Source of the DNA: CAWBJP01 sp963789165
GTDB taxonomy: Bacteria > Actinomycetota > Acidimicrobiia > IMCC26256 > BP-133
Direction: 5' to 3'
NCBI GenBank assembly: GCA_963789165.1
Contig: CAWBJP010000003.1
Location: 496,001-560,000, forward strand
DNA length: 64,000 nt
Part shown: positions 42,334 through 50,435 of the stretch, in pieces
Numbering within the stretch: position 1 is the first letter of the stretch
Layout of the letters: each line of letters begins with the position of its first letter
The notes under the pieces: generated by a model
What the model was told of the DNA's origin: nothing
The model's input: the letters and a program-made list of their open reading frames with translations, nothing else
Database searches by the model: none
Program-made: the position numbers and the translations under genes

Positions 42334-43388
42334 CCATGCAGCTCTTCCTGAGCCACTCGACTCGTGACCGAACCATCGCCGAGGCGGTCAAGGTACTGGT
42401 TGAGGACCTGTTCGGGACGGACCGGGTTCAGGTGGAATTCTCTTCCGATCAGCAAGCTGGCGGCGGCATCCCGCCCGGCGCGCAGTGGCTCCCATGGATC
42501 ACTGAGCGCATCACGCGAGCCGACAAGACCTACGTGCTCATCACGCCGAACTCGACGAAGAAGCCCTGGGTCCTGTGGGAGTCGGGGGCGGCCGCCGGTG
42601 TCGCTCTGGCAACCCACAGATCGAGCCCCGTCGTCCCCATCACGTTCGGCATCGCAGACGCCGACATCCCGAGCCCTCTCCTGGCCAATCAGCGGGTGCG
42701 GGGTGACACCGATGAGGCCGACGGCATCACCCGGTTGCTCCAGGACCTCAACCTTGCCGTTGGTGCCCCACTGACCACCAAGGCCTTCGCTTCAACCATC
42801 GACGAGTGCCTCCCCGATTTCTTTGCCAAGATCAAGATGGCCCTCGGTCAATCCTCACCCGCAGAAAGCCTGCTCGCCTCGGTACCCCACAGCTTCTCCG
42901 CCGAAGCGCTGGGCGGCTTCTGGGTCACCTGCTACCAGTTCGCTTCGAGCCAGGGCCTGGGGTGCCATGCCGACATCGCGCAGCTCACCCCGGAATCGGA
43001 TCGACGGGTGAGAGCCAGGAACTGCCCGCCTGAGCCCCGAACCGACGGTCACCGCACGCCGTTCCGGAACGAGATCGAGGCCGAGTTGGCCAACCGGCAC
43101 CTCATCGGTTATTGGAAGAACGTCAGCGACACCCGGTACTTCGGGACAGTTCACCTCGCCGTCCTCCCTGGCGAGACCGTGATGGACGGCTACTACACCA
43201 GCTTCACAAGCGACGTCGAGGCCGGCACCGGGCACTGGAGGTGGGTCCTCCTCGACCCCGAGTCGCTTCCGGGTGTCGATCTCACCCGCATGGCGTTGCG
43301 GGAGCCAGCCGTGATCCACGAACTGCTTCTGGCGCACTCCAAGCACGCCGGGCCGATCAAGTTGGCCGATGTGGCGGAGGCCATCTAG
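42330..43388 (+). CDS. TIR-domain protein (TIR 2)
   Basis: ATGA overlap with the preceding stop implies translational coupling to the lipase-CHAT gene. Residues about 3-165 form a TIR domain: MQLFLSHSTRDRTIAEAVKVLVEDLFG, QWLPWITERITRADKTYVLITPNSTKKPWVLWESGAAAG, where Glu84 is the likely NADase glutamate. Residues about 185-352 form a second domain of unknown family, with GGFWVTCYQF, LIGYWKNVSDTRYFGTVHLAVLPGETVMDGYYTSF and HWRWVLLDP. This resembles a beta-barrel ligand-binding module found in other TIR-like effectors. No membrane segment is seen. It probably makes or senses a nucleotide signal. Confidence 0.85.
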   Translation: MTMQLFLSHSTRDRTIAEAVKVLVEDLFGTDRVQVEFSSDQQAGGGIPPGAQWLPWITERITRADKTYVLITPNSTKKPWVLWESGAAAGVALATHRSSPVVPITFGIADADIPSPLLANQRVRGDTDEADGITRLLQDLNLAVGAPLTTKAFASTIDECLPDFFAKIKMALGQSSPAESLLASVPHSFSAEALGGFWVTCYQFASSQGLGCHADIAQLTPESDRRVRARNCPPEPRTDGHRTPFRNEIEAELANRHLIGYWKNVSDTRYFGTVHLAVLPGETVMDGYYTSFTSDVEAGTGHWRWVLLDPESLPGVDLTRMALREPAVIHELLLAHSKHAGPIKLADVAEAI

Positions 43389-43778
43389 GTGGGAATCACC
43401 AGGCAGGAGGCCGGCGACGTCGTCAACCTCTACATCCAGGCGTGGGTCGGGCAGGATCCCGATCTGATCGTGACCATCTTCACCCCTTCGGCCACCTATC
43501 ACGAGCGCGTGCTCGACACTCCGATCCGAGAACGCGAAGGGATCCGGGCGTACTGGCAGGCGAAGGTCGTCGAGTCGCAACGCAACATCGAATGCGACCT
43601 GCTGAACCTGTATCTCGACGGGGCTACCGCCATTGTCGAATGGGAGGCCCGTTTCGACGACCTGGTTGCGAAGGAGCGGAAACGGATGCGAGAGGTGGCG
43701 ATCCTCGTCTTCGAGGGCCAACTGATCGCCAGCCTCCGCGAATACTGGTCCTCGGAGCGGATCGCCGACCTGTCCTAA
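43389..43778 (+). CDS. SnoaL/NTF2-like protein
   Basis: The GTG starts on the base after the TIR 2 stop codon. The 129-aa sequence has the NTF2-like cone pattern: AGDVVNLYIQAWVGQDPDLIVTIFTPSATYHERVLDTPIREREGIRAYWQ, then IECDLLNLYLDGATAIVEWEARFDDL and REVAILVFEGQLIASLREYW. Most family members are small ligand-binding or isomerase proteins with a hydrophobic pocket. Its exact place in a TIR/CHAT operon could mean it binds or removes a signal molecule, or is a passenger. The role is unknown. Confidence 0.8.
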   Translation: MGITRQEAGDVVNLYIQAWVGQDPDLIVTIFTPSATYHERVLDTPIREREGIRAYWQAKVVESQRNIECDLLNLYLDGATAIVEWEARFDDLVAKERKRMREVAILVFEGQLIASLREYWSSERIADLS

Positions 43779-43814
43779 CTCGTATACGCGAGCGGAACGA
43801 CTTTCAAGTTTCCG

Positions 43815-43842
43815 TAGACATTATGGCATTCTTCGCTAAAGT
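43815..43842 (+). promoter_or_regulatory. Likely promoter of the caspase/TIR/NB-ARC operon
   Basis: TAGACA (43815-43820) and TAAAGT (43837-43842) are spaced by 16 bases, a good match to the housekeeping consensus. The 43779-43930 gap is clearly more AT-rich than its surroundings. The caspase-like gene starts 88 bases downstream. Confidence 0.55.
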
Positions 43843-43930
43843 TAGGCGTAGTTGACGCTCTACCTCGAGCGGGCGCCGAGGGACGAAGGTGCGACGTGCA
43901 TCCCCTCGTTCGAAAGCGAAGGGAGCAGCG

Positions 43931-44794
43931 ATGTCGCGCGGATGGTCAATCCATATCGGCCTCAACTCCGTCGATCCTGACAGTTACGAGGGTTGGGCGG
44001 GCCCGCTCTCGGCCTGCGAGTTCGACGCTGGCGACATGGCCGTCCTTGCTGAAAGCCAGGGCTTTGAAACCAGGACGATCCTCACTCGCGAAGCCACCGC
44101 AATCAACGTCATCGGAGCACTCCAACAGGCCGCGGCCGTACTTCAGGATGGCGACATTCTCTTCCTCTCCTACTCCGGGCATGGTGGCCAGGTCGACGAC
44201 GCGAACGGCGACGAGAAGGACCTGCGGGATGAGACCTGGGTCCTCTATGACCGACAGCTTCTCGATGACGAGCTCTACGACCTGTGGAGCAGATTCCGTC
44301 CTGGTGTTCGGATCGTCGTCGTCTCCGACTCCTGCCACAGCGGGACGGTAGTGAGGGGGATTCCCGATTACCTCCAGGCCTCGGTCCTTCAGGCCCGCTA
44401 CGGGGGGATGACGGTGGAGGATGTTGACCGAGGCACCAAGGCCATGCCCGAGAAGATCAGCAGGAGCGTCAACAACGCCCACCGCGACCTATACGACGGC
44501 ATCCAGAGAGCCCTCAAGACGAGGGATGGGGCCGCAATAGGGGCCGGCGTGCTCCTCATCTCCGGATGCATGGACAACCAACTCTCAGCGGATGGGGAGC
44601 GCAACGGAAGGTTCACCGAAGAGCTTCTCCGGGTGTGGAACACCGGCAAGTTCGAAGGGTCGTACCGCTCCTTGCACAAGACAATCCTCATGGGCATGCC
44701 GCCAGACCAGTCCCCGAACCTTCTTCCCGTCGGTACTGCCAACCCGGAGTTCGAACAGCAACGACCCTTCAGTATCGAGCTCTTCCCACGGTGA
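43931..44794 (+). CDS. Caspase-like (C14) protease
   Basis: The ATG at 43931 follows AGGGAG by 5 bases. The 287-aa product has the caspase fold throughout: SIHIGLNSVDPDSYEGWAGPLSACEFDAGDMAVLAESQGFE, then LFLSYSGHGGQ (His84), then VRIVVVSDSCHSGT (Cys135). Both catalytic residues are present. A later SGCMDNQLSADGERNGRFTEELL matches the usual small-subunit-like part. There is no export signal or transmembrane segment. The gene overlaps TIR 3 by 4 bp (GTGA). Bacterial TIR plus caspase pairs are known as Thoeris-type immune systems, in which a TIR-made nucleotide activates the protease. Confidence 0.92.
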   Translation: MSRGWSIHIGLNSVDPDSYEGWAGPLSACEFDAGDMAVLAESQGFETRTILTREATAINVIGALQQAAAVLQDGDILFLSYSGHGGQVDDANGDEKDLRDETWVLYDRQLLDDELYDLWSRFRPGVRIVVVSDSCHSGTVVRGIPDYLQASVLQARYGGMTVEDVDRGTKAMPEKISRSVNNAHRDLYDGIQRALKTRDGAAIGAGVLLISGCMDNQLSADGERNGRFTEELLRVWNTGKFEGSYRSLHKTILMGMPPDQSPNLLPVGTANPEFEQQRPFSIELFPR

Positions 44795-45333
44795 GCACCC
44801 CGACCATTCCAGAGGACGTCGAGCCGACCGAACGGATCGAGGTGTTCTTGTCCTACGCGCATGAGGACCAGGAGTTTCGCGGCCAGCTTGCCGCGCACCT
44901 CAGTCAATTAGAACAGAACGGCGATATCAAAGCCTGGTCAGACCGTGAAATTGCGCCCGGTGCCAATTGGGATCGAGAAATTGACGTTCACGTGCTGACG
45001 GCGCACGTGATTCTTCCTCTGCTCAGCCGACACTTTATGGCGTCGCGTTATTGTTTCTCGGAAGAACTACGTATCGCAAAGAAGCGACACGAAGCCGAAG
45101 AAACTCGTCTAATTCCCATATTGATTCGTCCAGTTGCCCTCGTCGGAGTGCTGATGCAGCTTCAGATGCTGCCCTCCTGTCCTGACGGAAGCGAACTACT
45201 CCCCGTGAGTGCATGGCCCGACGTCGACAACGCATGGACGCAGGTCACCGACCGAATAATCGAGGCGGTGGCCAGCGTGCGCAAGCAGCGGCAACAGAAA
45301 TCTCCAAAGGTCTGGGGCAGCGGTTCGGGATAG
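44791..45333 (+). CDS. TIR-domain protein (TIR 3), N-terminal part of a TIR-NB-ARC-TPR assembly
   Basis: It starts at GTG 44791, overlapping the caspase stop. The 180-aa protein is a TIR domain: RIEVFLSYAHEDQEFRGQLAAHLSQLEQNGDIKAWSDREIAPGANWDREI, VILPLLSRHFMASRYCFSEELRIAKKRHEAEETRLIPILIRP, with the catalytic-type Glu at 91 or 92. Its C-terminus (QKSPKVWGSG) is the linker that usually leads straight into an NB-ARC domain, but a stop intervenes at 45331 and the ATPase continues in another frame. Alone it could still act as a TIR NADase. The frameshift may be real splitting, error or decay. Confidence 0.85.
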   Translation: MSTPTIPEDVEPTERIEVFLSYAHEDQEFRGQLAAHLSQLEQNGDIKAWSDREIAPGANWDREIDVHVLTAHVILPLLSRHFMASRYCFSEELRIAKKRHEAEETRLIPILIRPVALVGVLMQLQMLPSCPDGSELLPVSAWPDVDNAWTQVTDRIIEAVASVRKQRQQKSPKVWGSGSG

Positions 45334-45340
45334 AGAGAGG

Positions 45341-45958
45341 TTGTTCGGCCGACAGGACCTTTTGGACGATCTTTGGTATCGCTACAAAGACCTGACTCAA
45401 TCCAATATCCAAGTACTGGTCGGCTCTTCAGGGCTCGGTAAAAGCACCGTCGCTGCGCAGTACGCCTGGACACATCGTCCTGACTACGAAGTCGTGTGGT
45501 GGATCAACGCAAGCGACCCGACTCAACTCGAAGCCTCCTACGTTGCCCTCGCGGAAGCCCTGGGATCCGCGACACTGAGGGGCGATGCCGCCAAGGAGGT
45601 AGTGAAGGAACGACTCAAGGAAACCGGAGCGCTTCTGATCTTCGACAACGCGCGGGACCCACGACACATTGAGTCGTTCCTCCCACACCAGCCTCGTAGC
45701 CATGTGCTCGTCACATCGCAGGGCGGTAATTGGCCGGAGCTTGGATACGTCACATCTTTTCAGGCCCTTACTCAGGCCGAGGTCGAGCACGTCCTGCGTG
45801 AGGCTGCAGATATGGACGACCAGGATCTAGTCCCCGAGCTCGCCCGCCACCTTCAAGGCGACCCGTTGGCGGTAAAGACCGCTGTCGCCCGGCTGCGGTC
45901 CGGGGAGAGCGCATGGTCCTACCTTCGCAAGCTTCAGCAATGGGCAAAAGGGCAGTGA
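45341..45958 (+). CDS. NB-ARC (STAND/NLR-like) ATPase fragment
   Basis: The frame carries a clear NB-ARC domain: FGRQDLLDDLWYRY, Walker A VLVGSSGLGKSTVAAQYA, the NB-ARC strand VVWWINASD, Walker B-type ALLIFDNARD, VLVTSQGGNW, and GDPLAVKTAVARL (the GLPLA-like motif). In-frame coding potential extends upstream (RDRERLFGRQ) over the TIR 3 stop. A TTG at 45341, behind GAGAGAGG, is the only start offered. It ends at TGA 45956-45958, right where the next frame continues the same protein. The domain is the ATP-driven switch of an NLR-like sensor. Confidence 0.75.
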   Translation: MFGRQDLLDDLWYRYKDLTQSNIQVLVGSSGLGKSTVAAQYAWTHRPDYEVVWWINASDPTQLEASYVALAEALGSATLRGDAAKEVVKERLKETGALLIFDNARDPRHIESFLPHQPRSHVLVTSQGGNWPELGYVTSFQALTQAEVEHVLREAADMDDQDLVPELARHLQGDPLAVKTAVARLRSGESAWSYLRKLQQWAKGQ

Positions 45959-48900
45959 CTTCTAGCGCCGGCGGCGTGACCGGTGGTTCGGTAACAACGG
46001 CAGCCGAGCTCGCTCTCGACGAGATGAGCACCGATTCTGCCGAAGTCATGGAGTTGCTAAGCCTTCTCGCCTTCTTCGCCCCGGACAGCGACATCCCCGG
46101 GCTCGTCCTCCTTGACGGTGCCACCGCGCTCGAAGCAGATGCATGCAAACCAATTTCCTCTCCGCTCGCTCTCAACGACGCGATGTCCACTCTCGTCGCA
46201 TGGGGGCTGGCAGAAGTTGACGGTGTCAGCCTGGTCATCCATGAGCGGATCCAGATCGCCGTGCGGGCGCGCCTCGGCTCCGATCAACAGCGCCGAACCG
46301 CGGAAGCCGCGGGTCTCGTCATAGCGTCGACCTATCCAGACCATCCCGATGCCATTCGGAACTGGCCCAAGGCCGGGTTGCTGCTCTCGCATGCTCTCGG
46401 GCTCATCGATCACCTTGAACGGCTTCGAAGTAAATCGGAAGTCCTTCCCCGGTTGCTCGACCGAGTCGGCCTCCATTTTATGGGCCTCGGACGACTGCAG
46501 GATGCCCTCCGGCTTCTCGAGCAGGCACAAGCAACTGTGTTCCTGGTCCACGGCGCTGGAAGCGACCTCGATGCTTGCGTCCAGCGCCACCTGGGCACGG
46601 TCCTTCGGGAGGCGGGCCGGCTCAGAGAATCAGAGTTGTTACTCCAAAGAGCGCTGGCGAAGGACACAGATCGAGACGGGGCTGATTCTCCGTCCGTAGC
46701 ATTGGACCTCCGAGAGCTGGGCCAGACACTGGCCCGCCACAAGGGCTATCTCGAAGCACGAAAGCATCTGGCCAAAGCGCTTCAGATCCACGAGACTTTC
46801 GAGCCCGACGGGTTCGAGGTCGCCGCCGATCTTGATGCGCTATTTGAGGTGTTCGCCCTCCGAGGCGACATCGCCGAAGCGCGCAGCGTTCTCGAACGGG
46901 CTTTGTCCATCCGCGAGAAGCTCTTCGGTCATGACGACGTCGACACAATCATGACTCGCGTTGCCTTGGAGGTATTTCGTGGACTCTTGGTCGAGGGTTG
47001 GTCGAACACCTCTGCCATCGAACGGTACGTAGCGCAATCGGAACAGACGTTCGGCCTATCTCACCCTCGAGTCGCGGAGGTCTACGAACTGGTGTCGGAT
47101 GCGGCTGCGAACCGGCAGGATTGGGAAGCTGCGCAGACGTATCTCGAACGGTCTCTAGAGGTCAACAAGTCCGCATACGGTCGTACGCATCCGCGCATCA
47201 TCAGCAACCTATTCCGGCTCTTCAGAACAGCCTTGGCTCTGGGGCAAATTCAACGGGCCGGGGCGTTAACTGAGGAAGCGATCGGCATCCTGAAAGAGGT
47301 GCGGCCAGAGGATCTTGAAGCGACGATCGCCCAAGCTGACGTCGCCACCGCTCTTTCGCCGTTGTCAGAGCTGGACCCTTCGGCCCGTCCGGCAGCCCGT
47401 ACCGGCCTGGAACGATCGCTTGAGATGCTTCGGCATGAACTGCCCGCCGCGCGCACGACAGAGATCGATCTCCTAGAGGTGCTGGCCCAGCTGGCGGTCG
47501 ACCAGGGTGAACGCAATCTGGAAAAGGATCTCTTGAGCGAGGCTCTGGAAATCGTCCGCTCGACAGATATGTCAGAGCTGGAGGAGGCTCGCCTGCTGAG
47601 CAAGATGGCCGCGGGCGAGGAATCGCCTGCCAAGGCACTCCTCTTATGGACACGGGTTCTCGAGGTGGAGCGTCGCGAGCTCGGCCCCGATCACTATCGC
47701 CTCTTTACCACGTACTCATCCTTGTGGCCTCTGCTCCTAACGCTGAACCGGGTGCACGAGGCCCGAAGCGCCCTCGAGGAGGGCATCCGGATCGCTGGAA
47801 AAACATTCGGGCCCGACCATTGGCTGCTCGAGCAGATGCACGAGGCGCAGTCAGTCCTCAGCGCCTACGGCGGCGACATGGCCTCTGCGGTGGACGCGAG
47901 GCGCAAGGCCTTGGCTGCGGCAGAGAGCAATCCCAATTCTGATCAGGCGACCCTGGTGGTGCGGTTGATGCAGCTGGCCGAGACGCTCCAAGTCATCGGT
48001 GGATGGGAAGAGGCGCTAGAGCTCCTCCATCGGGGCCTGGAGATCCAAAAGGATGCGAAGCTCGACGAAGGACTTCGAGGGACCCTGCATCTCCGGCTAG
48101 CCGATTCGCTCATCCACGAAGGCGACTACTCAGCAGCCCTGGCCAGCCTCAAAGAAGCTGCTCGGGTCGTAGAGATTGGGGAGGCCCGCCAAGACGCGGT
48201 GGAAGAAGCTGGCGCCTTGAGTCCCGGTCGCGAACAGATCGTCGAGGGATGGTCCAATCTCGGGGACGCCCTGCTCGCCAGTGGCCAGCCCTCGCTGGCG
48301 ATCGAGCGTTACCAACTCGGGTTGCAAGCGGCGGCCCTGACTGAGACGCCTCTCGATGATGCGCAACTTCATGTCCGGCTTGCAGTCTTGGCCGGTATTC
48401 ATCAGCAGGACGACTCGGCGAAGAATCATCTGGAAAGAGCGCTTAAATTCATTCAAGCGGCTCAAATGCCCGGACCTCTGTGGGGCCTTTTGATCTCTTG
48501 CTCACGGGTCATGGCTCTCACGGAGCCACCCCAGGCAATTTTGCGACTCATACGAGAACTGGTCAGGTCTAGCTCGGGAGCGATGATGGACTTTCGTGGC
48601 AAACTCACGGGGGGCGTGCCTGATGGATGGTTTGCGAAGGAGTCCCTCACTTTCGTTGCACCAGACGGCCAGGCGAACGTGATCGCTTCGAGTGAGCCAC
48701 TCGACGAAACGATCAGGTCTGAGGAGTATGCGCAAATTCAAGGCGATCTTCTGCAAAGCGAATTTCCGGAGTATGCCGAACTCTCTTTTGAACCCGCTCA
48801 CGTCTTTGGCCGAGCCGGATTCGTCCGCTATTTCCGTTGGACTCCTCCAGATGGCGTCTCAGTAACCCAGATCCAGTTCTACCACGCCGATACTGGACGA

Positions 48901-49020
48901 GGCTTTACTGCCACAGCGACTACACCGACGATTAACTTTGATTCGGTTGGCGGTCTACTTCGCCTCGTGCTGGATGCACTCGTCATCGGCGATGACGCCG
49001 CCGCCGTGAACGTCTCGTGA
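45940..49020 (+). CDS. TPR-repeat sensor part of the NLR-like protein, with PsbP/DUF1795-like C-terminus
   Basis: An ATG at 45940 or a start at 45913 lies inside the NB-ARC frame, with no good ribosome-binding site. The first 120 residues (LALDEMSTDSAEVMELLSLLAFFAPDSDIPGLVLL ... LAEVDGVSLVIHERIQIAVRARL) are the winged-helix/ARC2-like segment that normally follows NB-ARC. About 20 TPR-like units follow (LGTVLREAGRLRESELLLQRAL, YLEARKHLAKALQIHETF and so on). The last 140 residues (MDFRGKLTGGVPDGWFAKESLTFVAPDGQANVIASSEPLD ... GRAGFVRYFRWTPPDGVSVTQIQFYHA) resemble a DUF1795/PsbP-like domain. Together with 44791-45958 it would form one TIR-NB-ARC-TPR receptor of about 1400 residues. Confidence 0.75.
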   Translation: MGKRAVTSSAGGVTGGSVTTAAELALDEMSTDSAEVMELLSLLAFFAPDSDIPGLVLLDGATALEADACKPISSPLALNDAMSTLVAWGLAEVDGVSLVIHERIQIAVRARLGSDQQRRTAEAAGLVIASTYPDHPDAIRNWPKAGLLLSHALGLIDHLERLRSKSEVLPRLLDRVGLHFMGLGRLQDALRLLEQAQATVFLVHGAGSDLDACVQRHLGTVLREAGRLRESELLLQRALAKDTDRDGADSPSVALDLRELGQTLARHKGYLEARKHLAKALQIHETFEPDGFEVAADLDALFEVFALRGDIAEARSVLERALSIREKLFGHDDVDTIMTRVALEVFRGLLVEGWSNTSAIERYVAQSEQTFGLSHPRVAEVYELVSDAAANRQDWEAAQTYLERSLEVNKSAYGRTHPRIISNLFRLFRTALALGQIQRAGALTEEAIGILKEVRPEDLEATIAQADVATALSPLSELDPSARPAARTGLERSLEMLRHELPAARTTEIDLLEVLAQLAVDQGERNLEKDLLSEALEIVRSTDMSELEEARLLSKMAAGEESPAKALLLWTRVLEVERRELGPDHYRLFTTYSSLWPLLLTLNRVHEARSALEEGIRIAGKTFGPDHWLLEQMHEAQSVLSAYGGDMASAVDARRKALAAAESNPNSDQATLVVRLMQLAETLQVIGGWEEALELLHRGLEIQKDAKLDEGLRGTLHLRLADSLIHEGDYSAALASLKEAARVVEIGEARQDAVEEAGALSPGREQIVEGWSNLGDALLASGQPSLAIERYQLGLQAAALTETPLDDAQLHVRLAVLAGIHQQDDSAKNHLERALKFIQAAQMPGPLWGLLISCSRVMALTEPPQAILRLIRELVRSSSGAMMDFRGKLTGGVPDGWFAKESLTFVAPDGQANVIASSEPLDETIRSEEYAQIQGDLLQSEFPEYAELSFEPAHVFGRAGFVRYFRWTPPDGVSVTQIQFYHADTGRGFTATATTPTINFDSVGGLLRLVLDALVIGDDAAAVNVS

Positions 49021-49045
49021 CATCCCACGAGGTGGGCACCCTTTA

Positions 49046-49095
49046 CCGTGGGCGATACTGGTTTCGAACCAGTGGCCTCTGCCGTGTGAAGGCAG
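49046..49095 (-). other. Left attachment site (attL): duplicated 3' part of tRNA-Val
   Basis: These 50 bases are identical to 61074-61123. From 49049 to 49095 they equal the 3' 47 bases of the tRNA-Val(CAC) gene (anticodon-stem half, variable region, T arm, acceptor). The 5' part of a tRNA is absent. This is the footprint of site-specific integration into the tRNA gene. Confidence 0.9.
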
Positions 49096-49291
49096 ATCGG
49101 AGCTTCGCCCCGTCTGCCCTCACCTCTTGAAAGGGCCGGTCAGGCGGCATTTCGTGTGACCGGCAGTGTCCACCATGACCGGTGGTTTTCGGTCCTTCCG
49201 CGGGGCATCCGCGGGGCGTCGGGGGATCACTCCCGGGATCAGTGGGAGTCGGCGCATCGACCCGCTTCGATGACGACTAGGCGGGTGGCGC
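49096..49291. other. Intergenic stretch inside the island
   Basis: I see no gene here. It separates attL from the convergent end of the 49292-49729 gene. Confidence 0.4.
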
Positions 49292-49729
49292 TTAGCGCAG
49301 GAAGGCGCCGTTGCGCTCCCGTCCCACAGCGGCGAACACGGTCCTGGACCGCTCCGCCGGATCGGAGTCGTAGCGGGCTTGCTCGGTGCGGCCCGACCAG
49401 GCCACCGTGGCCGCGGCGGTGCGGAACTCGCCGGCGAAGCCGTGGGCCTCGGAGCGCACCGGCTCGGCCGGACCGGTGGCGGTCCACACCACCTCGAAGG
49501 CGACGTTGCCGGGGACGGAAGGCCCTTCGGCCAGCGAGTTGGCCAGGTTGAAGGCGTCGGGCATGTCGAGTGACGGGATGCGGAGCGACACCGAGTCGAG
49601 GGCGTCGTCGAAGACGACCGTGTCTGGCGCCACCGGCACCGTCCAGAAGAGCCCGGTCTCGGACACGCCGGGGCTGAAGTCGTGGATCTGGATTCCCTGA
49701 CTGCCGGGAGCGGAGCCGAACTGGCCCAC
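49292..49729 (-). CDS. Protein of unknown function, partner of the Tat-exported protein
   Basis: This 145-aa frame starts at a GTG 12 bases after the upstream stop. It is beta-strand-rich (GIQIHDFSPGVSETGLFWTVPV, VVFDDALDSVSLRIPSLDMPD, VAFEVVWTATG ... TAAATVAWSGRTEQARYDSDP) and has no signal peptide. Close coupling to the 49742 gene suggests one functional unit. It may also be the second half of that gene, since the C-terminal strands of the first could continue here. No family was recognised. Confidence 0.6.
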   Translation of the reverse strand: MGQFGSAPGSQGIQIHDFSPGVSETGLFWTVPVAPDTVVFDDALDSVSLRIPSLDMPDAFNLANSLAEGPSVPGNVAFEVVWTATGPAEPVRSEAHGFAGEFRTAAATVAWSGRTEQARYDSDPAERSRTVFAAVGRERNGAFLR

Positions 49730-49741
49730 GTAGACATCCAG

Positions 49742-50218
49742 TCATATCAAGACGAAGGTACCGTCATGGTGCTGGCCGTCGAAGCCCACGTAGGGACCGG
49801 CCATGATGCGCATGTCGGCGTCGAAGGGAAGCGGCACGGACTGGCCCCCGCGCTCCTCCGTGCCCGTCCCCTGGACTTGGGCGATGGCCATCACCCCGTC
49901 GAAATCGGTGATGGCCGACGGTTCGTTCATCACCGAGGACGGGTCGAGCGGGTTCGACGGGCCCGGCGGGTAGGCGTGCCAGCGCCGCCCGTCGACGGTG
50001 GCGAACCCGCCCGGGATCGGCCGGGGCCCGGGCCCACCGCCGGTGGAGGCGGCCCACCCCGCCGTCGGGCGCAGCACACGGGCGCCCGCCAGGGCCAGGC
50101 CAGCGGCGCCGGCCGCCTGCATCAGGTTCCGGCGGGACAGGGCCCGCTCCCAGAAGTGGGCGTGCCCTGCTCGCGGGGCGTCGGCAAGCGAAATGCGCGG
50201 CATTCCCTCGAGTCGCAT
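49742..50218 (-). CDS. Tat-exported protein of unknown function
   Basis: The ATG at 50218 follows GAAGGG. The 158-aa product has a twin-arginine signal (SRRNLMQAAGAAGLALAGARVL, after a long 28-residue n-region) and a mature domain with MNEPSAITDFDGVMAIAQVQGTGTEERGG, PLPFDADMRIMAGPYVGFDGQHHDGTFVLI. The pattern resembles a small beta-barrel exported folded, possibly with a metal or cofactor. It is divergent from the LuxR-type regulator at 50436. Function unknown. Confidence 0.7.
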   Translation of the reverse strand: MRLEGMPRISLADAPRAGHAHFWERALSRRNLMQAAGAAGLALAGARVLRPTAGWAASTGGGPGPRPIPGGFATVDGRRWHAYPPGPSNPLDPSSVMNEPSAITDFDGVMAIAQVQGTGTEERGGQSVPLPFDADMRIMAGPYVGFDGQHHDGTFVLI

Positions 50219-50435
50219 CGTCCCTTCTCCCCTCACTCAGAATCACGTCTCCAACCGGGGCAGTTGGGTGCCCCTGCTGAAGCCCGCCGTGGCGTCGTCC
50301 CGGCCACGTTCTGACTGGCACCAGGGTGAGCGTAAGTCTGGGGCGATCCGAAAACCTCCGTACTGGTACGGAGACGGAGCATGAAGCCGACCATTAGCAT
50401 CGGGGCGTCGGAGGCGGACTTGGGGAGGTCAGCGG

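Noticed and set aside
45940..45958. Classical -1 programmed frameshift site
   Set aside because: GCAAAAGGG is not a proper X-XXY-YYZ heptamer and no strong downstream stem was seen; sequencing error or decay is as likely.
49046..49095. A second tRNA gene
   Set aside because: Only the 3' part of tRNA-Val is present, without the D arm and 5' acceptor strand; it is an attachment-site copy.
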